Of a DNA stretch of 64,000 nucleotides, positions 1-9,600 are shown piece after piece. The number at the start of each line of letters is the position of its first letter. The first letter of the stretch is position 1. The position numbers and the translations under genes were made by a program. The stretch is from Muribaculaceae bacterium. GTDB taxonomy: Bacteria > Bacteroidota > Bacteroidia > Bacteroidales > Muribaculaceae. Location of the stretch: NCBI GenBank assembly GCA_017409345.1, contig JAFQSX010000031.1, positions 21,895-85,894 of the forward strand, read 5' to 3'. The notes below the pieces were generated by a model. The model worked only from the letters and a program-made list of their open reading frames with translations, had not been told where the DNA came from and searched no databases.

Positions 1-1
1 G

Positions 2-178
2 CAACAAAAAGAGATAGATTATATCGAAGAAGAAAATGGCGTTATTAACACATATGAGTTTAAGTGGAATTCAAAGGCAAACGCAAAACGGCCTGAGGCT
101 TTTTTCAAAGCATATCCCGATAGCTCGTTTTGTGTTATTACACCTGAAAATATAGAGGAATTTTTATTGATAGGATAA
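2..178 (+). CDS. DUF4143-type ATPase, C-terminal end only (partial)
   Basis: The reading frame enters from the left edge and runs 58 codons to TAA at 176-178. The visible part contains KEIDYIEE and FKWNSKA, followed by FFKAYPD and FCVITPEN. This matches the restriction-endonuclease-like C-terminal part (DUF4143 region) of the AAA ATPases common in Bacteroidales, where the acidic residue and the EFKW lysine lie in the nuclease-like fold. The ATPase part is outside the window, so its integrity cannot be judged. Its stop overlaps the next start by one base (TAATG), so the two are probably translationally coupled. The family call rests on the tail alone. Confidence 0.65.
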   Translation, partial: QQKEIDYIEEENGVINTYEFKWNSKANAKRPEAFFKAYPDSSFCVITPENIEEFLLIG

Positions 179-954
179 TGGTAACGATATTATTTCATTC
201 AACGATATTTGGACCTATTCATAGCCGCCGATTGGGATCATCATTGGGCGTTAACCTTTCGCCAAATGATGGGAAGGTGTGTTCGTTTGACTGTGTGTAT
301 TGTGAAGCGGGATATAATTCGCAAGGAGCCGGAACGACAGGGTTGCCGCGGCGCGAAGATGTGAGTCGAGAATTAGACGCGAAGTTGAAGTCAATGATTG
401 AAGCGGGTGAGCATCTCGATGTAATCACATTTTCGGGGAATGGGGAGCCTACGTTGCACCCTCAGTTTGCCGAAATTATTGATGACACTATTGCTTTGCG
501 AGATAAATATTTTCCACAGGTGAAAATAAGTGTGTTGTGTAATTCCACTCGCTTAGGCGACGAATCGGTTGTGGCTGCACTCCGTAAGGTAGATAATAAT
601 ATTCTTAAACTCGACTCGGCAATAACATCAACCATGCGATTGATTGACCAACCGGCATCGCCATCGTTTACAAGTGAGGGTGTGATAGAGCAAATTGCGC
701 AATTTGCAGGTCAGTGTGTGGTACAAACAATGTTTTTGCGAGGAGAACATGATGGCAAAATCATAGACAATACTACCCCCGAAGAGGTTGAGGCTTTAAT
801 AAAGGCATATAAGCGCATTTCTCCCCGACAAGTAATGATTTACTCAATCGACCGCAAAACCCCGGAACAGAAGCTTGAAAAGGTGTCGCGTGAAGAACTC
901 GAAGCAATTGCATCGCAAATGTGTAGGGAAGGAATTAATGTAACAGTTAGTTAA
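178..954 (+). CDS. Radical SAM protein (COG0731-like Fe-S oxidoreductase)
   Basis: This 258-residue protein has the radical SAM cluster motif CSFDCVYC (C35, C39, C42), with spacing CX3CX2C, preceded by GPIHSRRLG and GVNLSP, which is typical of the COG0731 family. The glycine-rich SAM-binding motif is SGNGEPTLHP at about 86-95. Such proteins bind a 4Fe-4S cluster and cleave S-adenosylmethionine in the cytoplasm; the substrate of this family is not known to me. The start ATG overlaps the stop of the upstream gene by one base, and the S66 peptidase gene follows after 30 bases, so the three probably share a transcript. Confidence 0.85.
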   Translation: MVTILFHSTIFGPIHSRRLGSSLGVNLSPNDGKVCSFDCVYCEAGYNSQGAGTTGLPRREDVSRELDAKLKSMIEAGEHLDVITFSGNGEPTLHPQFAEIIDDTIALRDKYFPQVKISVLCNSTRLGDESVVAALRKVDNNILKLDSAITSTMRLIDQPASPSFTSEGVIEQIAQFAGQCVVQTMFLRGEHDGKIIDNTTPEEVEALIKAYKRISPRQVMIYSIDRKTPEQKLEKVSREELEAIASQMCREGINVTVS

Positions 955-984
955 GAAATAAGTACGAAATAAATAGATATAATT

Positions 985-1917
985 ATGAGTCAAAATATAG
1001 TTTTTCCGGCACCATTAAAAGAGGGAGATACCATCGCTATATTATCTCCGGCCGGAATAGTAAAGCCTGAACATGTAAAATATGCTATACCTGTTCTTGA
1101 GGAGCAGGGGTGGAAGGTAAGGGTGATGCCTCACACGCTTGGTCGTTGGGGAAATTATAGTGGAACTCCGGCCGAGCGCCTTGCCGATCTTGAAGATGCT
1201 TTTCTTGACCCCGAAGTGAGGGCTATTCTTTGTTCGCGTGGAGGATATGGTGTAGTGCATCTGATGGATGCGCTTAATCGATTGCCTATCGAAAACGATC
1301 CTAAATGGGTGATAGGTTATAGTGATATATCAGCCCTTCATGCGTTGATGTCAACCAAAGGGATTGCGAGTATTCATGCATCAATGACAAGTCATATACG
1401 CAAAGGAGCTGATGATATTGATAATAAAGTATTGTTTGAAATATTGCGTGGACAGGCTCCGGCATTTACCTTTGAAGGTCATCAATATAATCGATTGGGA
1501 CAATGTAGTGGCAAGATTATCGGCGGAAATGTGGCAGTAATAGCCGAATTGATAAATACCCCATATGATATAATTGAGGATGACACGATTTTATTTATTG
1601 AGGATGTGTCGGAACCGATTTATAAGATTGAACGCATCATGTATCAACTTAGATTGAGTGGGGTGTTGCCACGACTACGTGGATTGGTTGTAGGTCAATT
1701 TACCGAATATCGAGGAGATAGCAACTATCGTGATATGGAGACAATGATTTATGATATGGTAAAACCATATAGTTATCCGGTGGCATTTAATGTACCTATT
1801 GGTCATGTAAGTCATAATATCCCTGTTATCGAAAGTGCACAAGCAACCCTAAAGGTAACAGATGCCAATCAAGCACATCTTATTTTTTGGCCTATGCCCA
1901 CACCGGAAAGTAAATAA
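985..1917 (+). CDS. S66 family LD-carboxypeptidase (LdcA/MccF type)
   Basis: The 310-residue product matches the S66 serine peptidases, which remove the terminal D-amino acid from muropeptide tetrapeptides during peptidoglycan recycling, or act on related peptides as MccF does. The N-terminal part has DTIAILSPAG, and SRGGYG at 84-89. The nucleophile lies in GYSD (S113), and the Glu and His of the triad are E206 in IEDVSE and H274 in PIGH. Length is normal for the family. There is no signal peptide, so it is cytoplasmic. It follows the radical SAM gene by 30 bases and ends just before a strong bidirectional terminator. Confidence 0.9.
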   Translation: MSQNIVFPAPLKEGDTIAILSPAGIVKPEHVKYAIPVLEEQGWKVRVMPHTLGRWGNYSGTPAERLADLEDAFLDPEVRAILCSRGGYGVVHLMDALNRLPIENDPKWVIGYSDISALHALMSTKGIASIHASMTSHIRKGADDIDNKVLFEILRGQAPAFTFEGHQYNRLGQCSGKIIGGNVAVIAELINTPYDIIEDDTILFIEDVSEPIYKIERIMYQLRLSGVLPRLRGLVVGQFTEYRGDSNYRDMETMIYDMVKPYSYPVAFNVPIGHVSHNIPVIESAQATLKVTDANQAHLIFWPMPTPESK

Positions 1918-1930
1918 TCTTAAGATAAAA

Positions 1931-1961
1931 ATAAAGCCCAATCAATTTGATTGGGCTTTAT
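1931..1961. terminator. Bidirectional terminator between the S66 peptidase gene and serS
   Basis: A 15-bp perfect inverted repeat (ATAAAGCCCAATCAA and its complement) with almost no loop lies between two convergent genes. The ends are A/T-rich, so it can serve both strands. Confidence 0.85.
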
Positions 1962-1980
1962 TGTATAATGTCGAAATTAA

Positions 1981-3252
1981 TTAGTTGATGATGTCGAAGC
2001 CTGTGTAACGGCGCAAACATTCAGGCACTACGATGCCTTCGGGTGTTTGGTTATTTTCGAGCAATGCCGCCATGATGCGAGGCAATGCGAGCGCCGAGCC
2101 GTTGAGGGTGTGGCATAAGTGAGTCTTTTTGTCTTCGCCACGATAACGACATTTTAGGCGATTGGCTTGGTATGTTTCAAAGTTAGAAACCGAAGAAACT
2201 TCGAGCCAACGTTTTTGTGCGGCAGAATACACTTCGAAGTCGAAAGTGATAGCCGAAGTGAAGCTCATATCACCACCGCAAAGACGAAGAATGTGCCAAG
2301 GCAAACCGAGTTTGTCGAGCAATCCTTGCACGTGATCTTTCATTTCTTCAAGAGCTGCATAAGAATTTTCGGGCTTTTCGATGCGCACAATTTCCACTTT
2401 GTCAAATTGGTGTAGACGGTTCAATCCGCGTACATCTTTGCCATAGCTACCTGCTTCGCGGCGGAAACATGCAGAATAAGCACAGTTCTTAACCGGCAAT
2501 TTGTCGTCGGTGAGAATTACATCGCGATAGATGTTGGTAACAGGCACTTCGGCAGTGGGGATAAGATATAGATTATCGAGTTGACAATGATACATTTGCC
2601 CTTCTTTGTCGGGAAGTTGTCCTGTGCCATAACCCGATGCTTCATTAACAACATAAGGAGGTTGCACTTCGAGATATCCCGATTCTCCAGCTTGGTCGAG
2701 GAAGAATTGAATGAGTGCGCGTTGTAGGCGAGCACCTTTGCCGATATATACAGGGAATCCTGCACCTGTGATTTTTACTCCCAAATCAAAGTCGATGAGG
2801 TTGTATTTCTTTGCAAGATCCCAGTGGGGAAGAGCTTCGTCACCGAGAGCAGGCATCACGCCACCTTCTTTTTCTACCACATTATCCTCGGCAGAGCGAC
2901 CTTCAGGCACCATTTCGCAAGGAATGTTAGGGATTGAAAGAAGAATATTTTTAATTTCTTCTTCTACGCTTGCAAGCTGTTCGGCGATGGCTTTTTGTGA
3001 TTCTTTGAGCGATGCAACAGCATTTTTTGCTTCTTGTGCTTCGTCTTTCTTGCCCTCTTTCATTAACTTACCGATGGTAGCGGCATATTTGTTGAGTTCG
3101 GCAGCTTGGTTATCGTTATTAAGTTGAAGTTCGCGGCGTTTGCCATCAAGTTCAAGTATTTTCGCAATATCGTTATTTCCGTCAAATCCCTTTACGGCAA
3201 GACGGCTGATGATATATTGAGGATTCTCTTTAATTTGAGCAATAGTAAGCAT
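1981..3252 (-). CDS. serS: Seryl-tRNA synthetase
   Basis: This 423-residue class II aminoacyl-tRNA synthetase charges tRNA-Ser. The N-terminal part (about 25-110) is charged and helical, which fits the tRNA-binding coiled-coil arm. Class II motif 2 is seen as CFRREAGSYGKD, and motif 3 as GSALALPRIMAALLENNQ near the C-terminus. Length is normal. The gene lies 55 bases downstream of the GatB/YqeY gene on the same strand, with no -7 box seen between them, so both probably come from the promoter at about 3786-3816. It ends at the bidirectional terminator at 1931-1961. Confidence 0.97.
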   Translation of the reverse strand: MLTIAQIKENPQYIISRLAVKGFDGNNDIAKILELDGKRRELQLNNDNQAAELNKYAATIGKLMKEGKKDEAQEAKNAVASLKESQKAIAEQLASVEEEIKNILLSIPNIPCEMVPEGRSAEDNVVEKEGGVMPALGDEALPHWDLAKKYNLIDFDLGVKITGAGFPVYIGKGARLQRALIQFFLDQAGESGYLEVQPPYVVNEASGYGTGQLPDKEGQMYHCQLDNLYLIPTAEVPVTNIYRDVILTDDKLPVKNCAYSACFRREAGSYGKDVRGLNRLHQFDKVEIVRIEKPENSYAALEEMKDHVQGLLDKLGLPWHILRLCGGDMSFTSAITFDFEVYSAAQKRWLEVSSVSNFETYQANRLKCRYRGEDKKTHLCHTLNGSALALPRIMAALLENNQTPEGIVVPECLRRYTGFDIIN

Positions 3253-3307
3253 ATCTATTTCGGTTTATATTGTCAATATAATGTCTTAATGGGGTTTATG
3301 AGTCCAC

Positions 3308-3757
3308 TTAAGCGAGTAATTCTTTTACTTTGGCAGAAATCATTCGACCATCGGCACGACCGGCAAGAGCTTTGCTGGCAACGCCCATAACTTTACCCAT
3401 CTCTTTGGCTGATGTGGCACCAACCTGTTCGATGATTTTTTTCAACTCGGCAACGAGTTCTTCTTCGCTCAATTGCTTGGGAAGGTATTCCTCAATAACG
3501 GCAGCCTCGGCTAGTTCTCCTTCGGCAAGTTCGGGACGATTTTGTTCTTGATATATGCGAGCACTTTCTTTGCGTTGTTTTACCATTTTCACCAACACTT
3601 TCATTGCCGCATCATCATTTAGTGTGCCATCACCACCTTTGGCGGTTTTAGCTTCAAGAAACTCTTTTTTGATGCCACGAAGGGCTTCAAGTCTCACTTT
3701 GTCACGAGCCAACATAGCAGCCTTGATATCGGCGCCTATTTTATCAAAAAGATCCAT
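3308..3757 (-). CDS. GatB/YqeY domain protein
   Basis: The 149-residue product is a stand-alone YqeY-type protein, related to the tRNA-binding tail domain of GatB. It starts MDLFDKIGADIKAAM and carries the helical repeats typical of the family, with EYLPKQLSEEEL in the middle and MGKVMG near the end. In many Bacteroidota this gene sits directly after ftsZ; here it is about 32 kb away from ftsZ and upstream of serS, which suggests a rearrangement (inference from remembered gene order). The exact function is unknown; a role in tRNA handling is inferred from homology. Confidence 0.9.
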   Translation of the reverse strand: MDLFDKIGADIKAAMLARDKVRLEALRGIKKEFLEAKTAKGGDGTLNDDAAMKVLVKMVKQRKESARIYQEQNRPELAEGELAEAAVIEEYLPKQLSEEELVAELKKIIEQVGATSAKEMGKVMGVASKALAGRADGRMISAKVKELLA

Positions 3758-3785
3758 ATTTTTTGCCTTTTATTTAATTAATGTG

Positions 3786-3816
3786 CAAAGATAATGTAAA
3801 TCGGGTGCATTTCAAA
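3786..3816 (-). promoter_or_regulatory. Bacteroidota-type promoter for the yqeY-serS unit
   Basis: On the minus strand a TATCTTTG -7 box (3786-3793, seen as caaagata on the plus strand) lies 19 bp from a TTTG -33 box (3813-3816). Both boxes and their spacing fit the Bacteroidota consensus TTTG-N19-TAnnTTTG, 29 bases upstream of the yqeY start. Confidence 0.75.
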
Positions 3817-4069
3817 AATAAAATTCATTTTAATTTTTAGATTGCACAAAAGCTCCTAACCAAAAGCATATTTAAAGATGTAAATGGCATGAGAGGGAAG
3901 GTGTAAAACGAAAAAATGTGTAACTTCTATGGTGTTATCGGAACCATAGAATATTGAAAAACTGAGGTGTAGAGAGTTGCTATGCAAAAAAAATATCTGT
4001 TCAATAGATGATTTGTTAAATTTTTATATTACCTTTGTGCATGATTAACAATTTAATATATTGCAACTT
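3794..4069. other. Intergenic region between divergent yqeY and thioredoxin genes
   Basis: No coding frame is convincing here. The left end holds the yqeY promoter. TACCTTTG at 4030-4037, 33 bases before the thioredoxin ATG, matches the -7 consensus for the plus strand; a TTTG at 4012-4015 is too close (14 bp) to be a standard -33 box. I see nothing else in the centre. Confidence 0.6.
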
Positions 4070-4462
4070 ATGAAAAAAGTACTCTTGATTATGAGCATGA
4101 TTCTCGCTTTTGTATTCAATAGCGAGGCTCAAGAAGTGAAAGAAATTGATTACACAACATTCACTAAACAAATACAACCAAGCGCAACTCGCCCAATGGT
4201 AATTGACTTCTATGCAAAATGGTGTGGTCCATGTAAGGCTATGGAAGCAGTTATGGCTAAGGCTGCTAAAGAATATAGTGGTCAAATTGATTTTTATCGC
4301 GTTGATCTTGATGTAAAAGACAACCAAGAATGGGCTAACTATCTTGGTATTTCTTCAATCCCTACATTGGTGTTCTACAAAAATGGTAAAATTCACCATG
4401 TAGAAACTGGCTACAAAGAATATATCGAATTTGTAAATCACTTATCTCGTATTCTTGAATAA
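4070..4462 (+). CDS. Secreted or membrane-anchored thioredoxin-fold protein
   Basis: The active site WCGPC (W51, C52-C55) sits after the beta strand MVIDFYAK, and the cis-proline loop SSIPTL follows at about 99-104. Residues 1-20 form a signal peptide or N-terminal anchor (MKKVLLIMSMILAFVFNS, then EAQE), so the protein should work in the periplasm, reducing or exchanging disulfides. I take ATG at 4070 as the start: the longer frame begins at a TTG at 4061, and the ATG gives a clean signal sequence. The 130-residue length is one thioredoxin domain plus signal. The gene is monocistronic, with its own -7 box and terminator. Confidence 0.9.
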   Translation: MKKVLLIMSMILAFVFNSEAQEVKEIDYTTFTKQIQPSATRPMVIDFYAKWCGPCKAMEAVMAKAAKEYSGQIDFYRVDLDVKDNQEWANYLGISSIPTLVFYKNGKIHHVETGYKEYIEFVNHLSRILE

Positions 4463-4487
4463 TATAACATATTTGGAATAAATAGAT

Positions 4488-4522
4488 AAAGTGCACTTCC
4501 TAAAGGAAATGCACTTTTTGTT
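4488..4522 (+). terminator. Rho-independent terminator after the thioredoxin gene
   Basis: AAAGTGCA pairs with TGCACTTT, extended by TTCC/GGAA across one mismatch around a TAAA loop, and is followed by a T-rich run. Confidence 0.85.
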
Positions 4523-4581
4523 TATATAAGGCTAAGCATGTATTATTGATGTATAGCAAAAGCCTATTTCCGATAAAACAC

Positions 4582-4611
4582 AAAAAGAGATTGCTGTTGC
4601 AATCTCTTTTT
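4582..4611 (-). terminator. Terminator downstream of the tRNA-Asn pair
   Basis: A perfect 13-bp stem (AAAAAGAGATTGC and complement, 4-base loop) ends two bases before the tRNA at 4613-4686. Read on the minus strand it ends in a T-run, so it terminates the tRNA transcript; the symmetry would allow plus-strand use too. Confidence 0.85.
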
Positions 4612-4612
4612 G

Positions 4613-4686
4613 CGCTTCAGGATGGGCTTGAACCAACGACCCCCTGATTAACAGTCAGGTGCTCTAACCAACTGAGCTACTGAAGC
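4613..4686 (-). tRNA. tRNA-Asn (anticodon GTT), copy 1
   Basis: The minus strand reads as a complete 74-base cloverleaf: acceptor GCTTCAG paired with CTGAAGC, D-arm AGCTCAGTTGGTTAGAGC, anticodon arm CCTGA-CTGTTAA-TCAGG with anticodon GTT, and T-arm GTTGGTTCAAGCC. The discriminator base is G. CCA is not encoded. It is identical to the second copy 25 bases away. Confidence 0.96.
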
Positions 4687-4711
4687 AAATATTAACCAAC
4701 TAAACTTTTTG

Positions 4712-4785
4712 CGCTTCAGGATGGGCTTGAACCAACGACCCCCTGATTAACAGTCAGGTGCTCTAACCAACTGAGCTACTGAAGC
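4712..4785 (-). tRNA. tRNA-Asn (anticodon GTT), copy 2
   Basis: The same 74-base sequence as copy 1, base for base, including the GTT anticodon loop. It is the promoter-proximal copy of the pair. Both are probably cut from one precursor, which starts at the -7 box at 4817-4824 and ends at the terminator at 4582-4611. Confidence 0.96.
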
Positions 4786-4816
4786 AGAAAATGCAACCCT
4801 TTTCAAAATTGCGATG

Positions 4817-4824
4817 CAAAATTA
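4817..4824 (-). promoter_or_regulatory. -7 box of the tRNA-Asn promoter
   Basis: TAATTTTG on the minus strand (caaaatta on plus) matches TAnnTTTG, 32 bases upstream of the first tRNA. A TTGC lies 19 bp further upstream, a partial -33 match. Confidence 0.6.
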
Positions 4825-4930
4825 ATCCCAAAATTTGAATTATGCAATAATTTTAGCAAAAATCTCACATTTATTTTTGTTTTTAATTCTTTTTTGAGAA
4901 AAATAGTGCCGTTATTGTTATAATATTGTG

Positions 4931-4938
4931 TATCTTCG
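4931..4938 (+). promoter_or_regulatory. Probable -7 box for the S41 peptidase-mfd unit
   Basis: TATCTTCG is one base from the TAnnTTTG consensus, 48 bases before the chosen ATG. No good -33 box is visible at the right distance. Confidence 0.4.
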
Positions 4939-4985
4939 TTGCCTATTTCAATAGATTAAATAACAACTTATTTTTAATCATCAAT

Positions 4986-6650
4986 ATGAGAAAAACTATT
5001 GTAACAATAATTATAGCAGTGTGTGCAGTCACAATTTTTTGTTCGTCGGCATCAACTCGTAGTGGAAAATCGGCAATATCACGCAACTTGAATATATTTA
5101 ACTCGATATACAAAGAATTACAGACCAATTATGTTGACACTATTGATGCCGATAAGTCAATGCGCACTGCTATTGATGCAATGTTGATGAACGTTGACCC
5201 TTATACCGAATATATTTCAGAAGAGGAACAAGACGAATTTCGTACGATTTCATCGGGTGAATATGCCGGAATCGGTTCGGTTATAATGCAACGCGATGGA
5301 AATGTATATATATCAGAACCCCAAGAGGGGGCTCCTGCTCATAAGGTGGGATTGCGCGCCGGAGATTTGATTATGGCTATTGATGGAGACACTGTGTTGG
5401 GGTGGAAAAGCGATAAAGTGAGTGAGCGCCTCAAAGGTCAAGCCGGCACAAAAGTTAGTGTAATGGTAAAACGTCCTTATGTTGCTGATTCGATTCTTAC
5501 ATTTGAAATTACCCGTGGAAAGATTCAAGTTGATCCGGTACCATACTATGGTGTAATAAGAGGAGATATTGGATATATAGGCTTGACGACATTTAATGAA
5601 AATTCGGCTCAAGATGTAAAAGATGCACTTATCGAATTGAAGAAAGATCCTCGTGTTAAATCAATAATACTTGACTTGCGTAATAATGGCGGAGGCTTAC
5701 TTGAGAGTTCGATTAAGATTGTAGGATTGTTTGTTCCTAAAAACACTGAAGTACTTCGCACACGAGGCAAAGGGGTACTTAATGAAAAGGTATATAAGAC
5801 TACTTCAAAACCTATTGATACAGAGATACCTCTTGCTGTGCTCATTAATAATAGTACGGCCTCAAGTGCCGAAATCGTTTCGGGAGCATTGCAAGATCTT
5901 GATAGAGCCGTAATAATAGGCGGTCGTTCATTTGGCAAAGGATTGGTGCAATCCACTCGCCCCCTTCCATATAATGGTCTTTTAAAAGTGACCACAGCAA
6001 AATATTATATACCGAGTGGACGCCTCATTCAGGCTATTGATTATTCGCGTCGCAATGCCGATGGTTCTGCGGCTCGTATTCCCGATAGTTTAACTAATGT
6101 GTTTAAAACAGCAAATGGTAGAGAGGTGCGCGACGGAGGAGGTATTACACCTGATATTAAAGTTGTATATCCCGAAGGAAATAGATTGGTTTATAATATT
6201 GTGATGAATCATTGGGCATTTGACTATGCTACTCGTTTTGCTGCAACTACACCTTCTATCCCTTCGCCACAAGAATTTGTTATCACTGATTCAATCTATA
6301 ACGATTTTAAGAAGTTTATCAATCCCGAAAAATTTAAATATGACAAAGTGTGCGAAATGGGGTTGGCCGAACTTCGAAAAGTTGCGAAAAACGAAGGATA
6401 TATGAATGATAGTGTTGAAGCGCAATTTGATATACTAGAAAAGATGTTGCGCCACAATCTTGAAAAAGATCTTGACACAAATCGTAAAGCGATAAGCGAA
6501 TACCTTGCCGAAGAAATTATAGTGCGTTATTATTATCAAAAGGGGCAAGTTATCGAAGGCCTTCGTTCCGATTTGGCCGTTGATTCGGCAGCAAGCGTTC
6601 TTCACGATGCACAAAAATATAAATCGATATTGAGTCCCGCAAAGAAATAA
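4986..6650 (+). CDS. S41 family C-terminal processing peptidase (PDZ protease)
   Basis: A tail-specific type serine protease. From ATG 4986 it has 554 residues with a signal peptide or anchor (MRKTIVTIIIAVCAVTIFC), so it acts in the periplasm. A PDZ domain spans roughly 93-165 (GEYAGIGSV to VSVMVKRP), followed by the S41 core with LRNNGGGLL. Catalytic Ser293 lies in STASSAEIV, and Lys318 and Gln322 in SFGKGLVQ, at the 25-residue Ser-Lys spacing usual for the family. The longer frame from 4926 would add 20 residues that overlap the promoter region and bury the signal peptide, so I reject it. Its stop overlaps the mfd start by one base (TAATG). Confidence 0.93.
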   Translation: MRKTIVTIIIAVCAVTIFCSSASTRSGKSAISRNLNIFNSIYKELQTNYVDTIDADKSMRTAIDAMLMNVDPYTEYISEEEQDEFRTISSGEYAGIGSVIMQRDGNVYISEPQEGAPAHKVGLRAGDLIMAIDGDTVLGWKSDKVSERLKGQAGTKVSVMVKRPYVADSILTFEITRGKIQVDPVPYYGVIRGDIGYIGLTTFNENSAQDVKDALIELKKDPRVKSIILDLRNNGGGLLESSIKIVGLFVPKNTEVLRTRGKGVLNEKVYKTTSKPIDTEIPLAVLINNSTASSAEIVSGALQDLDRAVIIGGRSFGKGLVQSTRPLPYNGLLKVTTAKYYIPSGRLIQAIDYSRRNADGSAARIPDSLTNVFKTANGREVRDGGGITPDIKVVYPEGNRLVYNIVMNHWAFDYATRFAATTPSIPSPQEFVITDSIYNDFKKFINPEKFKYDKVCEMGLAELRKVAKNEGYMNDSVEAQFDILEKMLRHNLEKDLDTNRKAISEYLAEEIIVRYYYQKGQVIEGLRSDLAVDSAASVLHDAQKYKSILSPAKK

Positions 6651-9600
6651 TGTCTCAACTCGGTATAAGCGAAATATTTATAACTCCGCAACGCCGTCGA
6701 GCATTAGACAAGATGCTTGTGGGAAAATCTTTGTGTTGCTCGGCCTATTCATTGGCAGGGTCGGCACCGGCATTATTATTCGCCGGTATGACACCACGCA
6801 AGTCTCCTACGCTTATTATTGGGGATAGTCTTGATGATGCAGGGTATTTATATCATGACCTATCGCGAATATTAGGCGAAGATGCAGTGTTGATGTTTCC
6901 GTCGGGGTATAAGCGTGATATCAAATATGGTCAAATCGATGCTCCATCTCAAATATTGCGCACCGAAGTTCTAAATCATTGGCACGCTGATTCTCGATTG
7001 AGATATGTCGTAACCTATCCCGATGCCATTGCCGAGCGTGTTGCATCAAAAGAAACCATTGCACGCCATACATTGAGCCTAAAGCAAGGGGCTATAGTAG
7101 ATGTGGAAGATACTTTAAAATGGCTTCGTGAAAATGGCTTTGTGGAAGTTGACTATGTGTATGAACCGGGACATTTTGCCCTTCGTGGATCTATTCTTGA
7201 TATCTTTGGGTATTCCAATGAGTTACCCTATCGTATAGATTTCTTTGGCGATGAGATTGATTCAATGCGCACATTCAATATTGAATCACAACTTTCGGAA
7301 CAACGATATGACGAAGTGTCAATAACATCTAATGTCGCCCAGCAATCACATGGTGATTCATTGCTCAATTTTATTGGCGAAGATACTCTCATTGCCGTGC
7401 GTGATGCTCAATATACATTGAGCCGCATACGAGAAATTGCCGGCGAGACTTTTTCGGAAAGTTCATTGATCGCAAATGAAGGGGATAAAAATGCGATGAG
7501 TCAAGTGGTTGATGCCGATGATTTTGCTCGTCAGTTTGCTCAATTTCGCCAATTAAGGTTTACATCAGCGACACAACCCGATAGTGAAGCAAAAGCATCA
7601 ATTGATTTCGAATGTTCGCCTCAAGGAATTTATCACAAGAATTTTGACCTCATAAGTGAAGATTTTACCAAGATGCTAAATGAAGGATATAAACTTTATA
7701 TCCTAAGTGATAGTGCCAAGCAGATTGAGCGATTGAAGGTGATATTTGAAGATCGAGGCGACGATATTGTGTTTACTCCCATAAATTCAACTATTCATGA
7801 GGGGTTTGTTGATCATGCATCCAAGAGTTGCTTCTTTACCGATCATCAGATATTTGATCGCTTCCATAAATACACTCTCAAGAGTGATCGTGCTCGTTCG
7901 GGCAAACTTGCCCTATCGCTCAAAGAGTTATCTTCAATAGAGGTGGGCGATTTCATTGTTCATGTCGATCATGGAGTGGGGCGTTTTGCCGGGTTGCTAC
8001 GCACCAATGTCAATGGCAAAACACAAGAAATGATTAAACTCACATATCAAAATGATGATATCATTTTTGTATCAATACATTCACTACATAAACTCTCAAA
8101 ATATCGTGGGAAGGAGGGTGTGCCTCCAAAAATCAACAAATTGGGGACCGGTGCATGGAATCGTATTAAAGAACGCACCAAGTCAAAACTCAAAGATATT
8201 GCGCGTGACCTTATAAAACTATATGCAGCACGTAAAAATGAGACCGGCTATAGTTTTTCGCCCGATGGATATCTTCAACAAGAATTGGAGGCATCATTCA
8301 TTTATGAAGACACCCCCGACCAACTTACGACTACGGCTGCCGTAAAAGCCGATATGGAGAGTGCGCGTCCCATGGATCGTCTCATTTGTGGGGATGTGGG
8401 TTTTGGTAAGACCGAGATTGCTATTCGCGCTGCATTTAAAGCCGCCACCGATGGGAAGCAGACTGCTGTTCTTGTTCCTACAACGGTGCTTGCCTATCAA
8501 CATTATCACACCTTTAAAGATCGGTTGAAAGACTTCCCGGTGAGGGTTGATTACCTTTCTCGTGCTCGAACACCTAAACAAGTGAAACAGATTGTTAGTG
8601 ACCTAGCCGAGGGAAAGATTGATATCCTTATCGGAACTCATAAATTGATAGGTAAAGATGTAAAATTCAAAGACTTGGGATTGTTGGTCGTCGATGAAGA
8701 ACAAAAATTTGGGGTTGCGGTAAAAGAAAAACTCAAACAGATGAAAATCAATGTTGATACATTGACCATGAGTGCCACGCCCATCCCTCGCACGCTACAA
8801 TTTTCGTTAATGGGAGCGCGCGACCTTTCGGCTATAACCACACCTCCGGCCAATCGTTATCCCATTGTTACATCGGTTAATGCATTAAACGATGATATAT
8901 TGCTTGAAGCGATAAACTTTGAGATGTCGCGCAACGGACAAGTATTTGTTGTAAATCATCGCATTGAAGGACTTTATGACCTTGAGGCAATGGTGCGCCG
9001 ATTAGTGCCCGATGCTCGCACGGTGGTTGGTCATGGGCAGATGTCGCCCGATAAACTTGAAAAAGTGATAATTGACTTTGCCAATCATGACTATGACGTA
9101 TTGTTGGCGACAACTATCATAGAGTCGGGGATAGATATGCCCAATGTAAACACGATTATCATAAACAATGCGCAACACTTTGGGTTGAGCGAACTTCATC
9201 AACTTCGTGGACGTGTGGGGCGTAGTAATCGTAAGGCTTTTTGCTATCTTCTTGTTCCTCCTCATATACCCCTATCACCTGTATCACGTCGTCGATTACA
9301 GGCTATTGAAAGTTTTTCCGACCTTGGTAGTGGCATACATATTGCGATGCAAGATCTTGACATTCGGGGTGCCGGAAATCTTCTTGGGGCAGAACAAAGT
9401 GGATTTATTGCCGACCTCGGATATGAGACCTATCAAAAAATTCTCAAAGAGGCAGTTATTGAACTTCGCACCGAAGAGTTTTCTGATGTTCTTGTGGCTG
9501 AAGATGAGAACGACAAAGAGTTTGTGGCTGATTGTGTGATTGAGAGTGATATGGAACTCCTTCTACCGGCAATGTATGTGCCTCAAGAGAGTGAGCGAAT

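Noticed and set aside
2711-3127. A 138-codon frame antisense to serS
   Set aside because: It is a mirror of the seryl-tRNA synthetase coding region, with Ser/Ala/Leu-rich composition and no signals of its own.
4613-4785. Twin tRNA-Asn genes as a possible integration site of a mobile element
   Set aside because: No integrase or attachment-site fragment is next to them; the pair looks like a simple tandem duplication with one promoter and terminator.
4926-4985. Upstream extension of the S41 peptidase frame
   Set aside because: It would overlap the probable -7 box and put 20 residues before a clean signal peptide.
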